DNA from: Diphasiastrum complanatum
Lineage: Eukaryota > Streptophyta > Lycopodiopsida > Lycopodiales > Lycopodiaceae
Length of the DNA stretch: 64,000 nucleotides
Direction: 5' to 3'
Assembly (NCBI GenBank): GCA_029204225.1
Contig: CM055110.1
Span: 37,466,960-37,530,959, forward strand
A program made the translations under genes and the position numbers. Below the pieces are notes generated by a model. The model did no database searches. It had not been told where the DNA came from and was given only the letters and a program-made list of their open reading frames with translations. Shown piece after piece: positions 41,977 through 54,120 of this stretch. The stretch's first letter is position 1. Every line of letters begins with the position of its first letter.

Positions 41977-43511
41977 ACGGCCTCCTCATCTGCTAGTTTG
42001 ATCTATGATAAAGCTCTTAGTTCTTTCCTAGTTGATGCTGAGGTTAGCGACAAACAGGCCCATTTTTTGTCCTATTTCTATTTTCAGTTTGACATAGAGA
42101 GATTTGTTATTGAGCACAGGAAAATTTTTCCTAAACTGTACAAGGATTTTTATGAGTGCTTGCAACAGGGTACCCTTCTGATGGACGGCCTGAGATTTGT
42201 GCATTTCACAAATTTGGCTCATGCTCAGCCAAGTGCCAAGCAAAGGCATGATTGTAAGTTTATCAAACTTATCGATCTGTTTAAACGTGTCATACTCTGT
42301 GAGAAACACAATCTAGTATGTCGCTTTGTTCAGAAGGGTATGGCCTTCGTGTTTTTCTTATCTGCTGTTATCCCTGACGAGGCATAATCTTCTGGGTCGT
42401 CCATGATTGGTTTGCCTGCCCCTACCACTCGTGTGGCTTCAGAGGTTTCCATTACTGATGAAATTTTAGGAGACGTAGAGGAGGCCAGACAAGCAGAACA
42501 ATATGATCCTGCCAAGGCTCGTTCTTTGTCTATCTCTCCGTTATCTACGACGAGCGAGATTGACCAGAGCAGAACCCTGATGGACCTCCCTATGTACCAT
42601 ATGGACGATGTTGTATTCTTATCCATTAGCGACATCGAAGATGTAATGAATCTCAGAGAAGATGAGATATTATCTCTTATGTCAAGGATGATTTCTGAAT
42701 TTAAAGATTTTATTGACTTTGATGATGACGACCTCATAGATGGCATCGACTATGAGGACCAGGTAGAATGGGCAAGTGGCACAGATGCCCTTCAAAGGAT
42801 GCTATCTAAGAGTAGGGCATATGAGGCTAATATGCCCAGTGAGGAGGAGTTTTTGGCTTTTCAGAAAAAGTATCCGCCACCTCCCACATATACTATTCCA
42901 GCTGACTAGCAATCCACCATTATTGCTGGTCACAATTTAGATGCCGCTGGTATGATCCAAGCTGACGAGGAGGATTTGGTAAGTACACCTTCTCACGAAA
43001 ATCATTTATTATTTAACGTGTAATTGATGATTGATCTGCTAGTTTGACTAGCACATTAGTATGTGTTGTAGGATATCGTTGAAGTTGATGCCTTTGCTAG
43101 TAGGCATGGAGGATTGAGAGAGAGACAAGGCGGGAGATAGAAGGATGCCTCGTTGGCTAATTATTTGAAACATTTTTTAAATAACAAAATTTGTGTTCTT
43201 CATGAAAGGTTTTTTGTGAATGCGAGAACTTTAACCATGGCCATCAAGGCCCTATCTCATTTTGCCCAAGGGCATAAATACCCAAAAAAAATACATATAG
43301 AATCATTTTTGTCAAAAGAGATGTTGCTCTTAAAGTGTCTAATTATGTGCCAGAAAATGTTCCTATGAGATACTCTGCTCTGGCAATTCTATCAGAATAT
43401 ATAGATTTGAGCAAAAGGCGATTCACTCGATTTTTGGATCCGTATGATAGGAAAAAGTTCCTTCATGACCACACAACAAAAATTGTCCTTAGAGACAATG
43501 AAAAAAAATGA
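41977..43511 (+). pseudogene. Gene C, unknown acidic protein, copy 2, two exons
   Basis: The first in-frame codon after the upstream stop that looks like a start is ACG at 41977 in AATACGGCCTCC. With ATG it would open Met-Ala-Ser-Ser-Ser, so the start codon seems to have mutated, or ACG is used. Exon 1 has KFIKLIDLFKR, then acidic SEFKDFIDFDDDDLIDG. Intron 42979-43071 (GTAAGT...TTGTAG) in phase 0. Exon 2 has LANYLKHFLNNKICVLHERF, IIFVKRDVALKV, RRFTRFLDPYDRKKFLHDH and a TGA at 43509. Lesions: frame change with TAA at 42385, TAG at about 42907, TAG near 43138 and a frameshift near 43290. No domain was recognised. It aligns with copy 1 end to end. Confidence 0.6.
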
Positions 43512-43592
43512 TTGTATTCTTTTTCATTTAATGTATGTGAAATTTGAGAATTTTTGATCACACGTTTTTGATCTTTATTGAATGCCATCAAT

Positions 43593-44456
43593 CTAATTTT
43601 GGCTTATAAATTTACATGCTTTTTTGAATCTTTGATATTCAGTTGATCTTGTTGTGTATCGAACTTGAGCTGGTCTATAAAACCATTGGAGTAGCTGAAT
43701 GATGTAACTATCTTTTGAGAATGTTCCACCATGTTGCGTATTTCGATGAAATGCTGCTCTTGCCTGCCAATGTGATTTTTCCATTCCTTGTGAAGACCAT
43801 ATACTCAAACTGCCATACTTTTTTGCAAAAAATGATGCATGATGCCTTAGTATGTGCTGCAATATCAAAGATTTATGCATTGTTTAGAATCTATCAAGTT
43901 GTGTATTTTGATGAAATGTTGCTCTTGCTTGCCAATGTGATTTCTCCATTCCTTGTGAGGAACATATACTCAAACTGCCATACTTTTTTGCAAAAAATGA
44001 TGCATGATGCCTTAGTATGTGCTGCAATATCAAAGATTCATGCATTGGTAGAAAACTATGCATTTAGAATCTATCAAGCAAGTTATACTAAAATTATAAA
44101 ATTGTAAGACATTGTTCAAATGTATCCTACCATGTAGTGGGTGATGTGATCTGAGCCCCAAGCCACCCTAACTGGATCTACAAACTCTATTGCTGTTTTC
44201 TTCAATAGGAGTGCATCTGCATATGAAATTGTGTCTTTTCTAAGCACTTCAACCATATTATTGAGCTTTTTCTAAACTTCAACCTTCTTTGCCCTTGTTG
44301 TTCCTTTATCTTCAAAGTCTTGTGTTGCAGAAATAACATCTTTCCAAATAGAGTATTGGATCTTAGACAACTCTTTAGAATGATTTTATAAAGATCGATG
44401 AGCTTTGACTCCTCCTATGCTAGGTTTACTGGGTACCTTTCTTGTTTTTCCCGAAA
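43593..44456 (-). pseudogene. Gene D, putative transposase, copy 2 (C-terminal part)
   Basis: Exon from about 44456 to 44131: SGKTRKVPSKPSIGGVKAHR, then KKTAIEFVDPVRVAWGSDH ending HYM at a GTAGGA donor. Next exon: HILRHHASFFAKKYGSLSI, WSSQGMEKSHWQARAAFH and LLQWFYRPAQVR, ending ACKFISQN. Two stops interrupt the first exon. The upstream part with the GD and CxxC motifs is absent. The acceptor and first part of the second exon are tandemly duplicated (43736-44050). Same intron position as copy 1. Confidence 0.6.
43736..44053. repeat. 165-bp tandem duplication inside gene D copy 2
   Basis: Two units about 95% alike by eye, period 165 bp. Each carries the TTGCAG acceptor and the coding segment for HILRHHASFFAKK through the QGMEKSHW motif, so D has two copies of this acceptor and exon start. 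Confidence 0.85.
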
Positions 44457-45120
44457 GATCCTACCATGAACCTCGAAAAGGCGATTGTCGAGATTCGAGA
44501 GAAAGTCGAGGCCAGAGAGCATCTTGATCACAAAGATGGTTCTGACCAGGCACTCTACGGCAACAGAGAAAATCAAAGAAACAGTTCAAGCCTAAGAGGG
44601 AGTCGAATCATGTACTTGTGATCTCCTAAGGTGTGTAGATGCACCAAGATCAAGACTAGATTGAGATTCAAAATCTATCTTTGAATCTATGGCAAAAACA
44701 CACTACTACATGCATTCAATCACTTCCAACTCACACTCACACATGTGGGAAGTATTCAAAAAATAATCTAAGTAAAAACAAGCTGCTCTCCTCGGGTAGA
44801 GAGAGAAAAAGCATCATGAGCTCTCGGGTAGAGAGAGAAAGCTAGAAATCCAATAACTCACAAAATCCATGAAATCACCAAATCAATTAGATCCAAAATG
44901 AGGAGTACAATGATACTAGTAGATCCACGAGCTACCACTATGCTTAACTATGATTGGACCATATTTTGTCACCTCTTGATCCTATTGGATCATTGATCCA
45001 TGCACCTCTTAATTCTATTGGACTATATTCAAAGGGGTTCCGACGTCTGTAAATACAGAATGATGTAAAAATTTGCCCGACTGATGTCCGACGCCCATCT
45101 TAATCAAATCACACACACAC
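44457..45120. other. No gene recognised
   Basis: Contains CGATTGTCGAGATTCGAG, then CTCGGGTAGAGAGAGAAA twice (about 44792 and 44822). It abuts the truncated D gene, so it may be a later insertion. Confidence 0.35.
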
Positions 45121-45121
45121 A

Positions 45122-45123
<2 letters not shown>

Positions 45124-45212
<89 letters not shown>
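45124..45212. repeat. (CT)n microsatellite 1 of 4
   Basis: Pure CT run of about 88 bp, following a short CA run. Confidence 0.95.
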
Positions 45213-45213
<1 letters not shown>

Positions 45214-45276
45214 ATTATCTTAAATTCAAAATGCAAGACACAATACATACACACTTCTTCCCTCTTCTCTTCACCC

Positions 45277-45398
<122 letters not shown>

Positions 45399-45652
45399 TT
45401 AAATCTTAAATCAATGTAAAATGATTAACATGTTCACAAATATACTCTCTCTCTCTCTCATCTATCATTCTTAGTCCTAAATAAATATAAATCTAACAAT
45501 CTATTACTACCATAGATTATGCATTTATCTATAATCTTAAATTCTACATCAATGCAAAATGTTAAACACTATCTTAAATAATTCTAACAATCTATTATAA
45601 ACACTATAAAAAATCAATCTATTATATTAAACACTATTACAATCTATTATAT

Positions 45653-45770
<118 letters not shown>

Positions 45771-45961
45771 GCTTTATTTTTTAAAAAAAGACTCCAAAAT
45801 CTTTCAATATCTTCAAGCATACATCTACACTTCACCTCTTCTCTCTCTTTCTCTCTCACAAATTACAAATCTAATAATCCTAAATCTACTATCCTAACTA
45901 ATACTAATAATCTATTACAATACCAATCAAAACCATTTTAAATCAATGCAAAATTTAAACA

Positions 45962-46071
<110 letters not shown>

Positions 46072-46149
46072 ATCTCTTTCTATCTTTCACACTCTCTATT
46101 TCTTCTTAAAACAAACAAACAAACACCAACCTCAAACAAACAAACAAGA

Positions 46150-46262
46150 ATCAAGCACCAACCTCAAACAATGATCTTCAAGCACTGATCTTGAAGCACC
46201 CTCAAGCACTGATCTTCAAGCCCTCAAGCACTGGTCTTCAATCACCCTCAATCGCTCCAAAG
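46150..46262. repeat. Short repeats of TCAAGCACTGATCT
   Basis: About four to five copies of CAAGCACTGATCTTCAAG-like words and CTCAATC words in tandem. Confidence 0.75.
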
Positions 46263-46299
46263 ACGCTCAAATCTGCAAAAAACAAAGTGAGAGAGAAGG

Positions 46300-46700
46300 C
46301 GCTGGATCGCGCGAATTCGGCAATCGAAACAGACGTCGGATTCTGACGTCCTTCCAAACGTGTCGAAATTCGACGTCTGTGCCCACTCAGGCCCAGACAA
46401 CAGGTGCCAGATGTCGTGGACAGGCTTTATGGATTGCCGACATGGACGTCGGATTCCGACTTCCACGTCGGATTACACGTATTTTTTTTTAAAACTATGG
46501 CAGGTCATATCCACGTCTGCATGTCGGAATCCGACATGTTGGATTCTGACGTGCCTTTCAAAAATTGGTTGCCGCCCATATTTCCCGATCGCTGGACTCT
46601 AATTTTCGGATTTTTTACTGGGACGTCAGACTTTGACGTGTCTGATTGCGACAGATTATGAAATTTTTGAACATACGTCGGACGCCCACGTCAGAATCTA
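46300..46700. repeat. GTCGGA / TCCGAC-rich zone with ACGTCGGATTCCGAC palindromes
   Basis: At least ten GTCGGA-, TCCGAC- or ACGTC-type words: ACGTCGGATTCTGACGT at 46334, ACGTCGGATTCCGACTT near 46445, GTCGGAATCCGACATG near 46525, ACGTCGGACGCCCACGTCAG near 46675. Similar words stand at 45050-45095 and 49228-49290. No gene. Confidence 0.65.
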
Positions 46701-46704
46701 CATG

Positions 46705-47530
46705 ATATGTTATTGTGGCAATCAGAAACATGAAGCCCTTAGAACTAATTATACACACTGATCTTAGTGGACATACGCTAACTCCAGCATTAGGTGGAGC
46801 AAGATACTTTATAGCAATGATAGATGATTATTCATTTCTATGTCTACTCAAAGGCAAAGGAGAGGCACCTTTGAAGTTCAAGAATTTCAATGCAAATGGC
46901 TGGGTGAGAGATCGGTTTGTTGATTTCAAAGGATCAGATTGACGCAAACATGGCGAAGAATATCCCCCAACTACATTTTCTTCATTTTGTAAGGAAGAGG
47001 GAATCAAAAGGGAACTTGCAGCTCCATGGAGTCCCCATCAAAATGGAATGGTTGACTAGAGGAGCCATCCAATTATGGAGATGGGTAGATCAATAATCTA
47101 TGCAAAGAAGCATTTTTTTGGGAGAGGCAGTCATTAGGTTCAGAGAGCTAGCGGATGCGACCGGATCCAATTCAGGCAGAGAAGGTACTTAGGAAGCGTG
47201 CTTGAAAAGTACGAAATGAAATATTGCAAAGCTGTGCCAACGACAATGAAGCTTGCCTGCAAGGCCTGTAGAGAATTCTTCAACAGAGACAGAGTACATC
47301 GCAACATGCCAAGCTTCAAAAAAAACTATATGGACCAGGTTATTACTTCACGACTTACATCATGCTCAGTTCAATGCTACCACCATTCCGTGTGACAACT
47401 TGAGAGCTATATTTCATTGTCACTAAATCCCAGATTTCATGGCAAATCCAAGCACATAGAAATCCAGTATCATTTCATTCGGGAGAAAGTTTTCTCTTTG
47501 GTTGATTTTGTGAGCGATCATATCAAGTGG
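46705..47530 (+). mobile_element. Ty1/copia relic, integrase and RNase H scraps
   Basis: IIHTDLSGHTLTPALGGARYF and IDDYSFLCLLKGKGE (integrase start), KEEGIKRELAAPWSPHQNG (integrase end), LEKYEMKYCKAVPTTMKLA, then SLNPRFHGKSKHIEIQYHF (RNase H C-end) near 47420-47500. The RT is missing and frames shift repeatedly. Confidence 0.7.
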
Positions 47531-47955
47531 AGAAACTGTGGATTCTTTCACTACTCCTCTTTTAGCTATTGAAGCATTCTCGGCAGGGAGAACAATGTGT
47601 AGATGAAACTGAGACATCTCCGCAAACATCAGCTGACAGACCAAAAAGAAAATAGACATTCTTCTTCATTCATGGCGTACCGGAGATTCTATGTTTATTC
47701 TCTCGCTAATTAAAACGAGGGACACAATCTCATTTTCAAATTTGAAAAAGTTAGCTAATGATCGTCATAGGTTCTTGAAGTCGCAGTTGCATGTGTTATA
47801 ATCGTGTCATGTTAACTACACATTACTAGTAAGGTTAAGCTAAACAAGACCCAAAAGTCCGTCGGATCTCCAAAATCCGGCGTTTTTTTTGGTTCTACGT
47901 GGCATTTCTTAGATGGCTCTTTTGATGTTTGTAACTCCTCTAATGTCTGATCTCA
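47531..47955. other. No gene recognised
   Basis: Possible LTR remnant of the neighbouring copia relics. No partner found. Confidence 0.3.
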
Positions 47956-47959
47956 GTAA

Positions 47960-49200
47960 ATGTTATACTTTCAAGCGCTTGTCAATATGGTATCGCTTGC
48001 ATCTTTTTCTTCCTCTTTCGCCGTTGGACAACTGATTTCTACTTCCTTGAGTTCCACGAAATCGGTCCCCCTGCCAGATAGAAACAGACCTGGAGGTAGA
48101 TTTTCTAGTAGAGACTCTTCCTTTCCAATCTGAGTCGGAATAGCCTCGCAGGACGAGTGGGTTGATAGCATTTCCATGATAACATAAGATGTGATCTAAA
48201 CTTCCCTGAATATATCTCATCACTCTCTTTAACGCTTTCTAATGAGAGATCCTAGGATTAGACATGAATTGACTTAACGTGCTAACAGTGTATGTTAAAT
48301 CTGGTCTAGTACACAACATTGCATACATTAAAGATCCTATTAGTGAATGATAAGGGTACTTCGCTATGTCAAGTACTTCACTATCAAAATCAGCACAAGT
48401 AGATTTAGTCAATACTATACTTGGATCTATTGGAGTATCAATGGGTTTGCAATCAAACATATGAAATTTTTCTAAAATGCCTTTTAGATATGTCTGCTGG
48501 CTAAGATAGATCTTCTTCGGAAGCCTATTTCTAGTAATGTGAATTCCTAGCAAAGAATTGACAGCTCCTAAATCAGTCATGTCAAATTCCTTTGACAGAT
48601 CACTCTTAGTAGTGTGCAGTAGAGAAGTGTCGTTAGATAGAATAAATGTATCATCTACGTAAAGAGCTATGTGAACATTGCTGCCTATATGCTACAGTCA
48701 GCTGAATTGTTTGCAAATCCCAATAGAATGAGATAAGAGTTGATTCTATCAAACCACGTTCTTGCGGCCTATTTCAGATCGTAGATTGCTTTGTACAGCT
48801 TGCACACTTTGTGCTCTTGGCCTTTGACTTCGAATCCTTCCGGTAGGAAGGTGTACGTTGTCGTTGAGAAATGTTGTCTTGACATCCATTTGGTGCAATT
48901 CAAGGTCTTCTGTGGCTGCTAACGCAATCAGGGTCCTGATTGAAAATTTCTTAATAATCCACTCCTCGGACTTGAGTGAATCCTTTAGCCACCAGCCGTG
49001 CTTTCCATTTGGCAATGGAACCATCAAAGTTGATCTTCTTCTTGAAGATCCACTTGTTGTTGATAACTCTCTTGTGAGTGGGGAAGTCGACCAGTGTCCA
49101 AGTCTGATTCGTCAAAGGTGAGTTGTACTCGCTTTCCATAGCTTCTTGCCACTTCATAGCATCCGTCATCGGGAATTTTGGTTCCGGAATCTGGCACCTT
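47960..49200 (-). mobile_element. Ty1/copia relic, RT-RNase H (same family as 12862-13856)
   Basis: From the right: EAMESEYNSPLTNQTWTLVD and RVINNKWIFKKKINFDGSIA, then RIRTLIALAATEDLELHQMDV-type RT, TDLGAVNSLLGIHITRNRLP, YPYHSLIGSLMYAMLCTRPD, then RVMRYIQGSLDHILCYHGNA and GYSDSDWKGRVSTRKSTS of RNase H. Frame breaks lie near 48240, 48700 and 48870. The right end meets a GTCGGA-rich stretch. Confidence 0.8.
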
Positions 49201-50545
49201 GTGCCTGTCGGATTGCAACTCGTTTTAAAGTCGTCGGATTCCGACGACCTTATAGCGACGTGTTTTTTTGACGTCCGCGACGAATTAAAAAAAAATTAAG
49301 GACGTGATTCACGTCGCAAAACACGTCACAAATCGCGGCGGGTGTTGTAGTGTGCAGAATTTCCAAATGTTAGTCTAGTTTGCTCACCGTGCATGTAGGC
49401 TGACATACATCTCCATCTACAGACTCACAATCCTGCGTTTCGTATAGCATCTCACGTCTTTGCATTCTTGTAGCTGCTGCATACTAATGTGGCCGAGCCG
49501 CTGGTCCCATACGCTTCCACTGGTCTTTTGTAAGCTGCTTTCCTCATGGTCTACACAGGCTACAAGCAGGCTGTATCCATTGTCCAGGCCAGCTTTTAAC
49601 TTTTGAGGTTATGGTCTTTATAAGTAAACAAAACTATAATCATTAGATTATGGTGTTGAAATCCAGACTTATATAGCTTTTGATTAGTCCAACTTTGAAG
49701 AAAAACTACACTTTCCAACATCGGTAGGTTTTTTACTAAGTTAAAAAATTGATTTTGTATAAGCACTGGCTCTATGTTAACAAAATGCAGCAGACTAAAA
49801 CAAGTGAAGAAACTTATGAACTCAAGAAGCGACTGACTAGCCAGGACAAATCTATCTTATACCGTGATAGGGGCACGAACCAAAAAGTAGATACTAACCA
49901 TTCTAATTACCTAACGGTAGGTGCAGGTAGTGGGGTCATGCTCCATTTTAATAGAAAAATTCATCCGCAATATAATATTCACCTGTGCAGGATAAAATTC
50001 TGCCACTGGGACTCTAAAGGTCTTTAATTGAGGCAGGTGTCAGAAACCTTACTAAAATTCCACAAGTACTGAGACTGTTATGTTTTTCTTCATAACTATT
50101 AAAAAATAATTGATTGCGGTGTAAACCCCAAGGCATCAGATTAAAGCATTAATTAAGGGCATTACATTTATGTAGGTTGCTGAATGGTTCGGGTACAATG
50201 TGGTCCAATTTAGGTGCATCAATCCTGTTTTTTTTTTGGGGGTCAGCGATTCTGTTCCCAGCAACGCATTCCTAAGAACGTTTCTGCCCAGAAACGTGTC
50301 TCTGGACCACTATGAGCTCGATCTTGTGTCACTGTCAGGATCAAGTAACAAATGAAATACTCAGTCTTGCTGTTGGGTCTGAAATTGTTCCATTTGTTTG
50401 GTAGATTTACTTTTATCAGCAATACAGAATTTTTTTATCGAATCACTTGCGAGTGTTTGCGTGCCTATGTATAAACTTCTGAAAAAGGCTCATTTGTCAT
50501 TTGGTATTTCCCATAGTCACTAAAATTTTATCTCAGTCGTTGACA
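49201..50545. other. No gene recognised
   Basis: 49228-49290 contains CGTCGGATTCCGACGACC, linking it to the 46.3-46.7 kb repeat zone. The rest has no supported feature. The 5' exons of the aldo-keto reductase were not found here. Confidence 0.4.
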
Positions 50546-50546
50546 G

Positions 50547-51672
50547 CGAGATTATATTGATCTCTACTTGATCCACTGGCCTTTGAAGTTCAAGAAAGGT
50601 GTGACAATGCCCTCCAACGGAGATGACTTTTTACCTGTTGACATCAAGGCAACCTGGCAAGCACTAGAAAAGTGTGTAGAAGAAGGCCTAGTGCATGTCG
50701 TTGGTGTCAATAACTTCACAGTGTAAAAATTGACAAGCTTGCTAGACTATGACAAGATTGTTCCTTCTGTTAATCAGGTATGCCAGGACACTATGAATCG
50801 TCTTCAAAGTAGTTGAATATGCTTGGTTAAATGCTCGCTGGAATAAAATTCTTCACTTTGATCAAATTCAATATTTAGTTATTCTTCATTAAATTTTACA
50901 TCTAGATGAGTGGATGTTGCTGACATTCTGGTGAAATTAATTGCAAAGTACGCTGCATTCTGAGATCAGTTGTCCCAGAGATGTCATCAACACTTTACTT
51001 TCTCACTTTTAAGCTCTGGCATCTTTATCCTGCCTATGATCATTACGTTGATATTAGTTCTTACAAGATTCAGGTCATTATCTAATCGTATGCAAGTTGA
51101 GAGGCATCCTGTGTGGCAACAAAAGAAACTGAAACCATTCTGTGATGCCAAGGGCATCCATGTGAGCGGGTGGTCACCTCTTGGCGCTCCAGAACTTATT
51201 ATGGTACACAAAGTGTCATAACTAATCCAATTGTTCAAAGCATCGCAGAAAAGCATGGCAAGACACCAGCTCAGGTGGGTAGGGGTATTCTCTCAGCCTT
51301 TTTCATTTGCTCTATTTGAAGAGGCCTGTTGTATAGGCTGAGCTAAACAAAATGAATTTTCTGTCTAGGTCGCAACAAAAAATAAATTCTTTGTTCAAAT
51401 GTCAAGTATGCTCTTATGAATAGTGCAGCCTTGCAATTTGCTTTCAGGTGGCATTGCGCTGGGGAGTGCAGACTGGAGCTAGTGTGCTGCCCAAAAGCTC
51501 CAATCTAAAACGAATAGCAGAAAACTTTGATATATTCAGCTGCGAGCTATCTGCAGACGACATCACACAAATAAGTAAAATTGAGCAACGTCGATCTATG
51601 CCTTGTGAGTTCTTTTGCAATCCCAATGGGCCTGCCAAGAACACAGAAGAATTATGGGATGGAGACGTGTAA
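50547..51672 (+). pseudogene. Aldo-keto reductase (AKR) 3' exons, broken
   Basis: Exon 50547-50777 reads [17 protein letters not shown], then [20 protein letters not shown], with a TAA stop at the NF(T)V*KL position. Exon about 51096-51274 reads [20 protein letters not shown] and VSGWSPLG, then a 1-bp loss before the [11 protein letters not shown] segment. Exon 51448-51672 reads VALRWGVQTGASVLPKSSNL, ends ELWDGDV and stops with TAA. The acceptor before the second exon is altered. These motifs are typical of plant NADPH-dependent AKR enzymes, which reduce aldehydes and ketones in the cytosol. The N-terminal exons with the catalytic Tyr are absent, so this is a truncated pseudogene. Confidence 0.85.
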
Positions 51673-51929
51673 GGCCAGCCATGCCTAAGTCAACTCAAGA
51701 AGATCATAAATAGTGTCCTCTTATTTAGGAACGTGGAGCTTGTGGATGCTTTCATTCTTATTTTAGTTTTTAGGAGAATTGGACTTGAGTGGAAATGACA
51801 AAAATACTCATCCCTTATATGAAAAAAATAGCGAAAGTACTTCCCTTGCAATTGTTGTCTGGCTAAATGTACAAAATATTTAAGGTCTTTGAAGCCAATA
51901 CTTGATTATGTTGTTAGTGTTTCTAACGA

Positions 51930-52089
51930 GGATATCCTCCAAAGGCTTACCCTCAAGGTTATCCTCCTCAGGGATATCCTCAAGGTTACCCACCGCATGG
52001 CTAACCGCCCTCAAGGCTATCATCCTCAAATATATCTGCAGCAACAGTTTGAGCAAAACCAATGCCCGACTTTCATGGAAGGATGGTAA
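51930..52089 (+). pseudogene. Fragment of a GYPPQ-repeat (CYSTM-type) protein gene
   Basis: The frame from 51930 reads GYPPKAYPQGYPPQGYPQGY, PPHG and a stop. One base later, in another frame, come PQGYHPQIYLQQQFEQNQ and CPTFMEGW before a GT donor. This is the N-terminal repeat part of plant CYSTM-type proteins, whose Cys-rich membrane end would be on the next exon. That exon is not present. One extra base and a Tyr-to-stop change break it. Confidence 0.65.
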
Positions 52090-52178
52090 ACTTTTTAACT
52101 GCCACTTTTCTTCTTTATTATTCTTGTGACCTTTGAATATTTTTCTCCAGCAAGAGAACTTCATGACACGATTTGGAT

Positions 52179-52354
52179 CATGTGTTTTTTTGCTTTCATT
52201 ATTGTAAATTGGAGTTCATTGATCTGATGATTATGACAACATCTCTCACTTCTTGTTGAGAGACATCATGTGTTTTTTTGCTTTCATTATTGTAAATTGG
52301 AGTTCATTGATATGATGATTACGACAACATCTCTCACTTCTTCTTTTTTTATCA
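52179..52354. repeat. 88-bp tandem duplication
   Basis: Two units of CATGTGTTTTTTTGC...TGTAAATTGGAGTTCATTGAT...ACAACATCTCTCACTTCTT with a few differences. Confidence 0.85.
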
Positions 52355-52379
52355 AGGATATACTAGTTTGTTGTAGTTT

Positions 52380-53440
52380 GTCCTTTCCCCTTAGATGTCT
52401 TCTTTTGCATGGAAGTGTGTGCAATTTAAGTTATTGTTTTTTGTGTAACCTAGAAGATTTCGATCAGAAATCTCCCTCAATTGCTCATTGCTCTTCATAT
52501 TAAAACTTGTTTTTGATGTTTTGGTACATTCTTTAAGAAACATAATATTGTTCAGTATTTTTATGGTTAATGTTTAATGTTTAAAGATATGAGCAAAATT
52601 TTTCACGTTACGTAGCTATGAAATATGTTGTGCCTTATGACAATATGGTCAAAAGATTAGCATGATTTTCTTAAGAAAGAATTGCCTTTTTATAAAACTT
52701 GCTATGATTTTTGGTGTGAGACTTTAGTTTGTTGTATGCTAAAGGAAGCTGATTGATCTAAGCCATTGTGGGAGGACTCCATAATAAAAATTTGCTAGAT
52801 GAAAACCCTTGGGATGGGTGTACAATACACCCATTCTGTTATGCATGGAACACTGTTGTAGTTTTGTATATTGTCCATCTCTTAATAACATGTTTTCCAT
52901 GTATGGTTGATAGTTTAATCATATGTTATGTTTTCATGTTGCCAATTATTTCATAGTCAAGACGATACTTGCCCAATAGCATTCAAATTCTCTTGAAACC
53001 CAAATAACAGCTCATGCATGAATAATGATGAGACCATAATAGGAATGTGTGTAGACTATATAAAAATTGTTTTTAGATATGCTAGTTTGATATGAATTTT
53101 TGTGACAGTTTTGGTTGCATATGTGTTTTGAAATTTGTTCTAAGCAATACATGATAACATTCTCAATTCTCTACAAAAGATCATTGATGAAGTTGCGATA
53201 AGAAAAACATAAATCTCAATTGCATATTAATTCTTTACAAAGATATCAAGATGTTCGACAACACACTCGTTAGTAGGACTTTCAATAGTAGAGGAACATT
53301 GTCAGAGTTCTCCTCAAAATTCTCAAAAACTGTCATCATCATCTGGCAAACAGAGATAAATTTTCTCCTAGAATAGCAGTTTGAGAGGAATTTTTGGATG
53401 GATGATGTAGAAAAATGTTGAATTTATGACAGAAATGACC
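52380..53440. other. No gene recognised
   Basis: AT-rich sequence without coding or repeat structure that I could support. Confidence 0.4.
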
Positions 53441-54120
53441 TAAATGGATCTAATCAATCCACAGGTAGGATTGAATGCATTGCCAGCAAGGATTCTATCA
53501 TCAAATGCAAGCTAGAAATGATGCTACCTTGAAAACAAGCAAGAACAATCTAATATCCAAGTGATTTATGATCAAATGGGCTTCACACATGTGAAATTCA
53601 GTCCGATGTACGGACAAAGACCTGAGCATAAAGTCATAATATTAATTGATGTATTGAATAACAAAAATTGCATGTCAATAGAGAGAGACACAAGCTTGAT
53701 GCAAAATTTCATCCTCTTGATTATTCACATCCAAATAAGCTTCAATTTGGAGTATATACAAGAAGGAGGGAGCTCAAGCTGAGATACCTGCTTCACATGT
53801 GTGATACAATAACTACACTTGTACTTTTGTCACTCATAAAGTCTCACCCTCATCCAAGGTCAACCAATGAAATTGCACCTCTTGAAAAAATCTAGAAATT
53901 GATACTCTTGTCTTTTGGCTACAAAACTTGACTATTCACCTACATGGCTCTTGATATTATTACAAGACACTTTAGACCTATTCTTCACACGTGGGAATAG
54001 GCTGCACATGTGTGTAAAGACATTACGTGCATGAAATTTGGTCTAATCAAGCTATTTTTTGCATTATTTCTCATACTCCACAAAAACTAGCTTGATTAAA
54101 CTATGACAAAGTATGCATAA
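53441..54120. repeat. LTR-like stretch with repeated CACATGTG / CACACGTG words
   Basis: The layout resembles the young copia LTR (GGATCTAATC..., then AATGCATTGCCAGCAAGGAT), with TTCACACATGTGAAATTC near 53580, CTTCACATGTGTG near 53792, TTCACACGTGGGAAT near 53985 and GCACATGTGTGTAAAG near 54004. I call it LTR-like only. No second copy was found. Confidence 0.35.

Larger units (their letters stand above)
37719..44456 (-). mobile_element. Four-gene element, copy 2 (inverted relative to copy 1)
   Basis: B (+) 37781-39166, A (-) 39319-41148, C (+) 41977-43511 and D (-) 43593-44456. Reverse-complemented, this is D> <C A> <B, exactly as in copy 1. The proteins differ substantially, so the two copies are separate lineages and not a recent duplication. 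The D N-terminal half is missing at about 44456. No terminal repeats were identified. Each gene has at least one lesion, but most of the coding sequence and all intron borders can be read. Confidence 0.75.
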
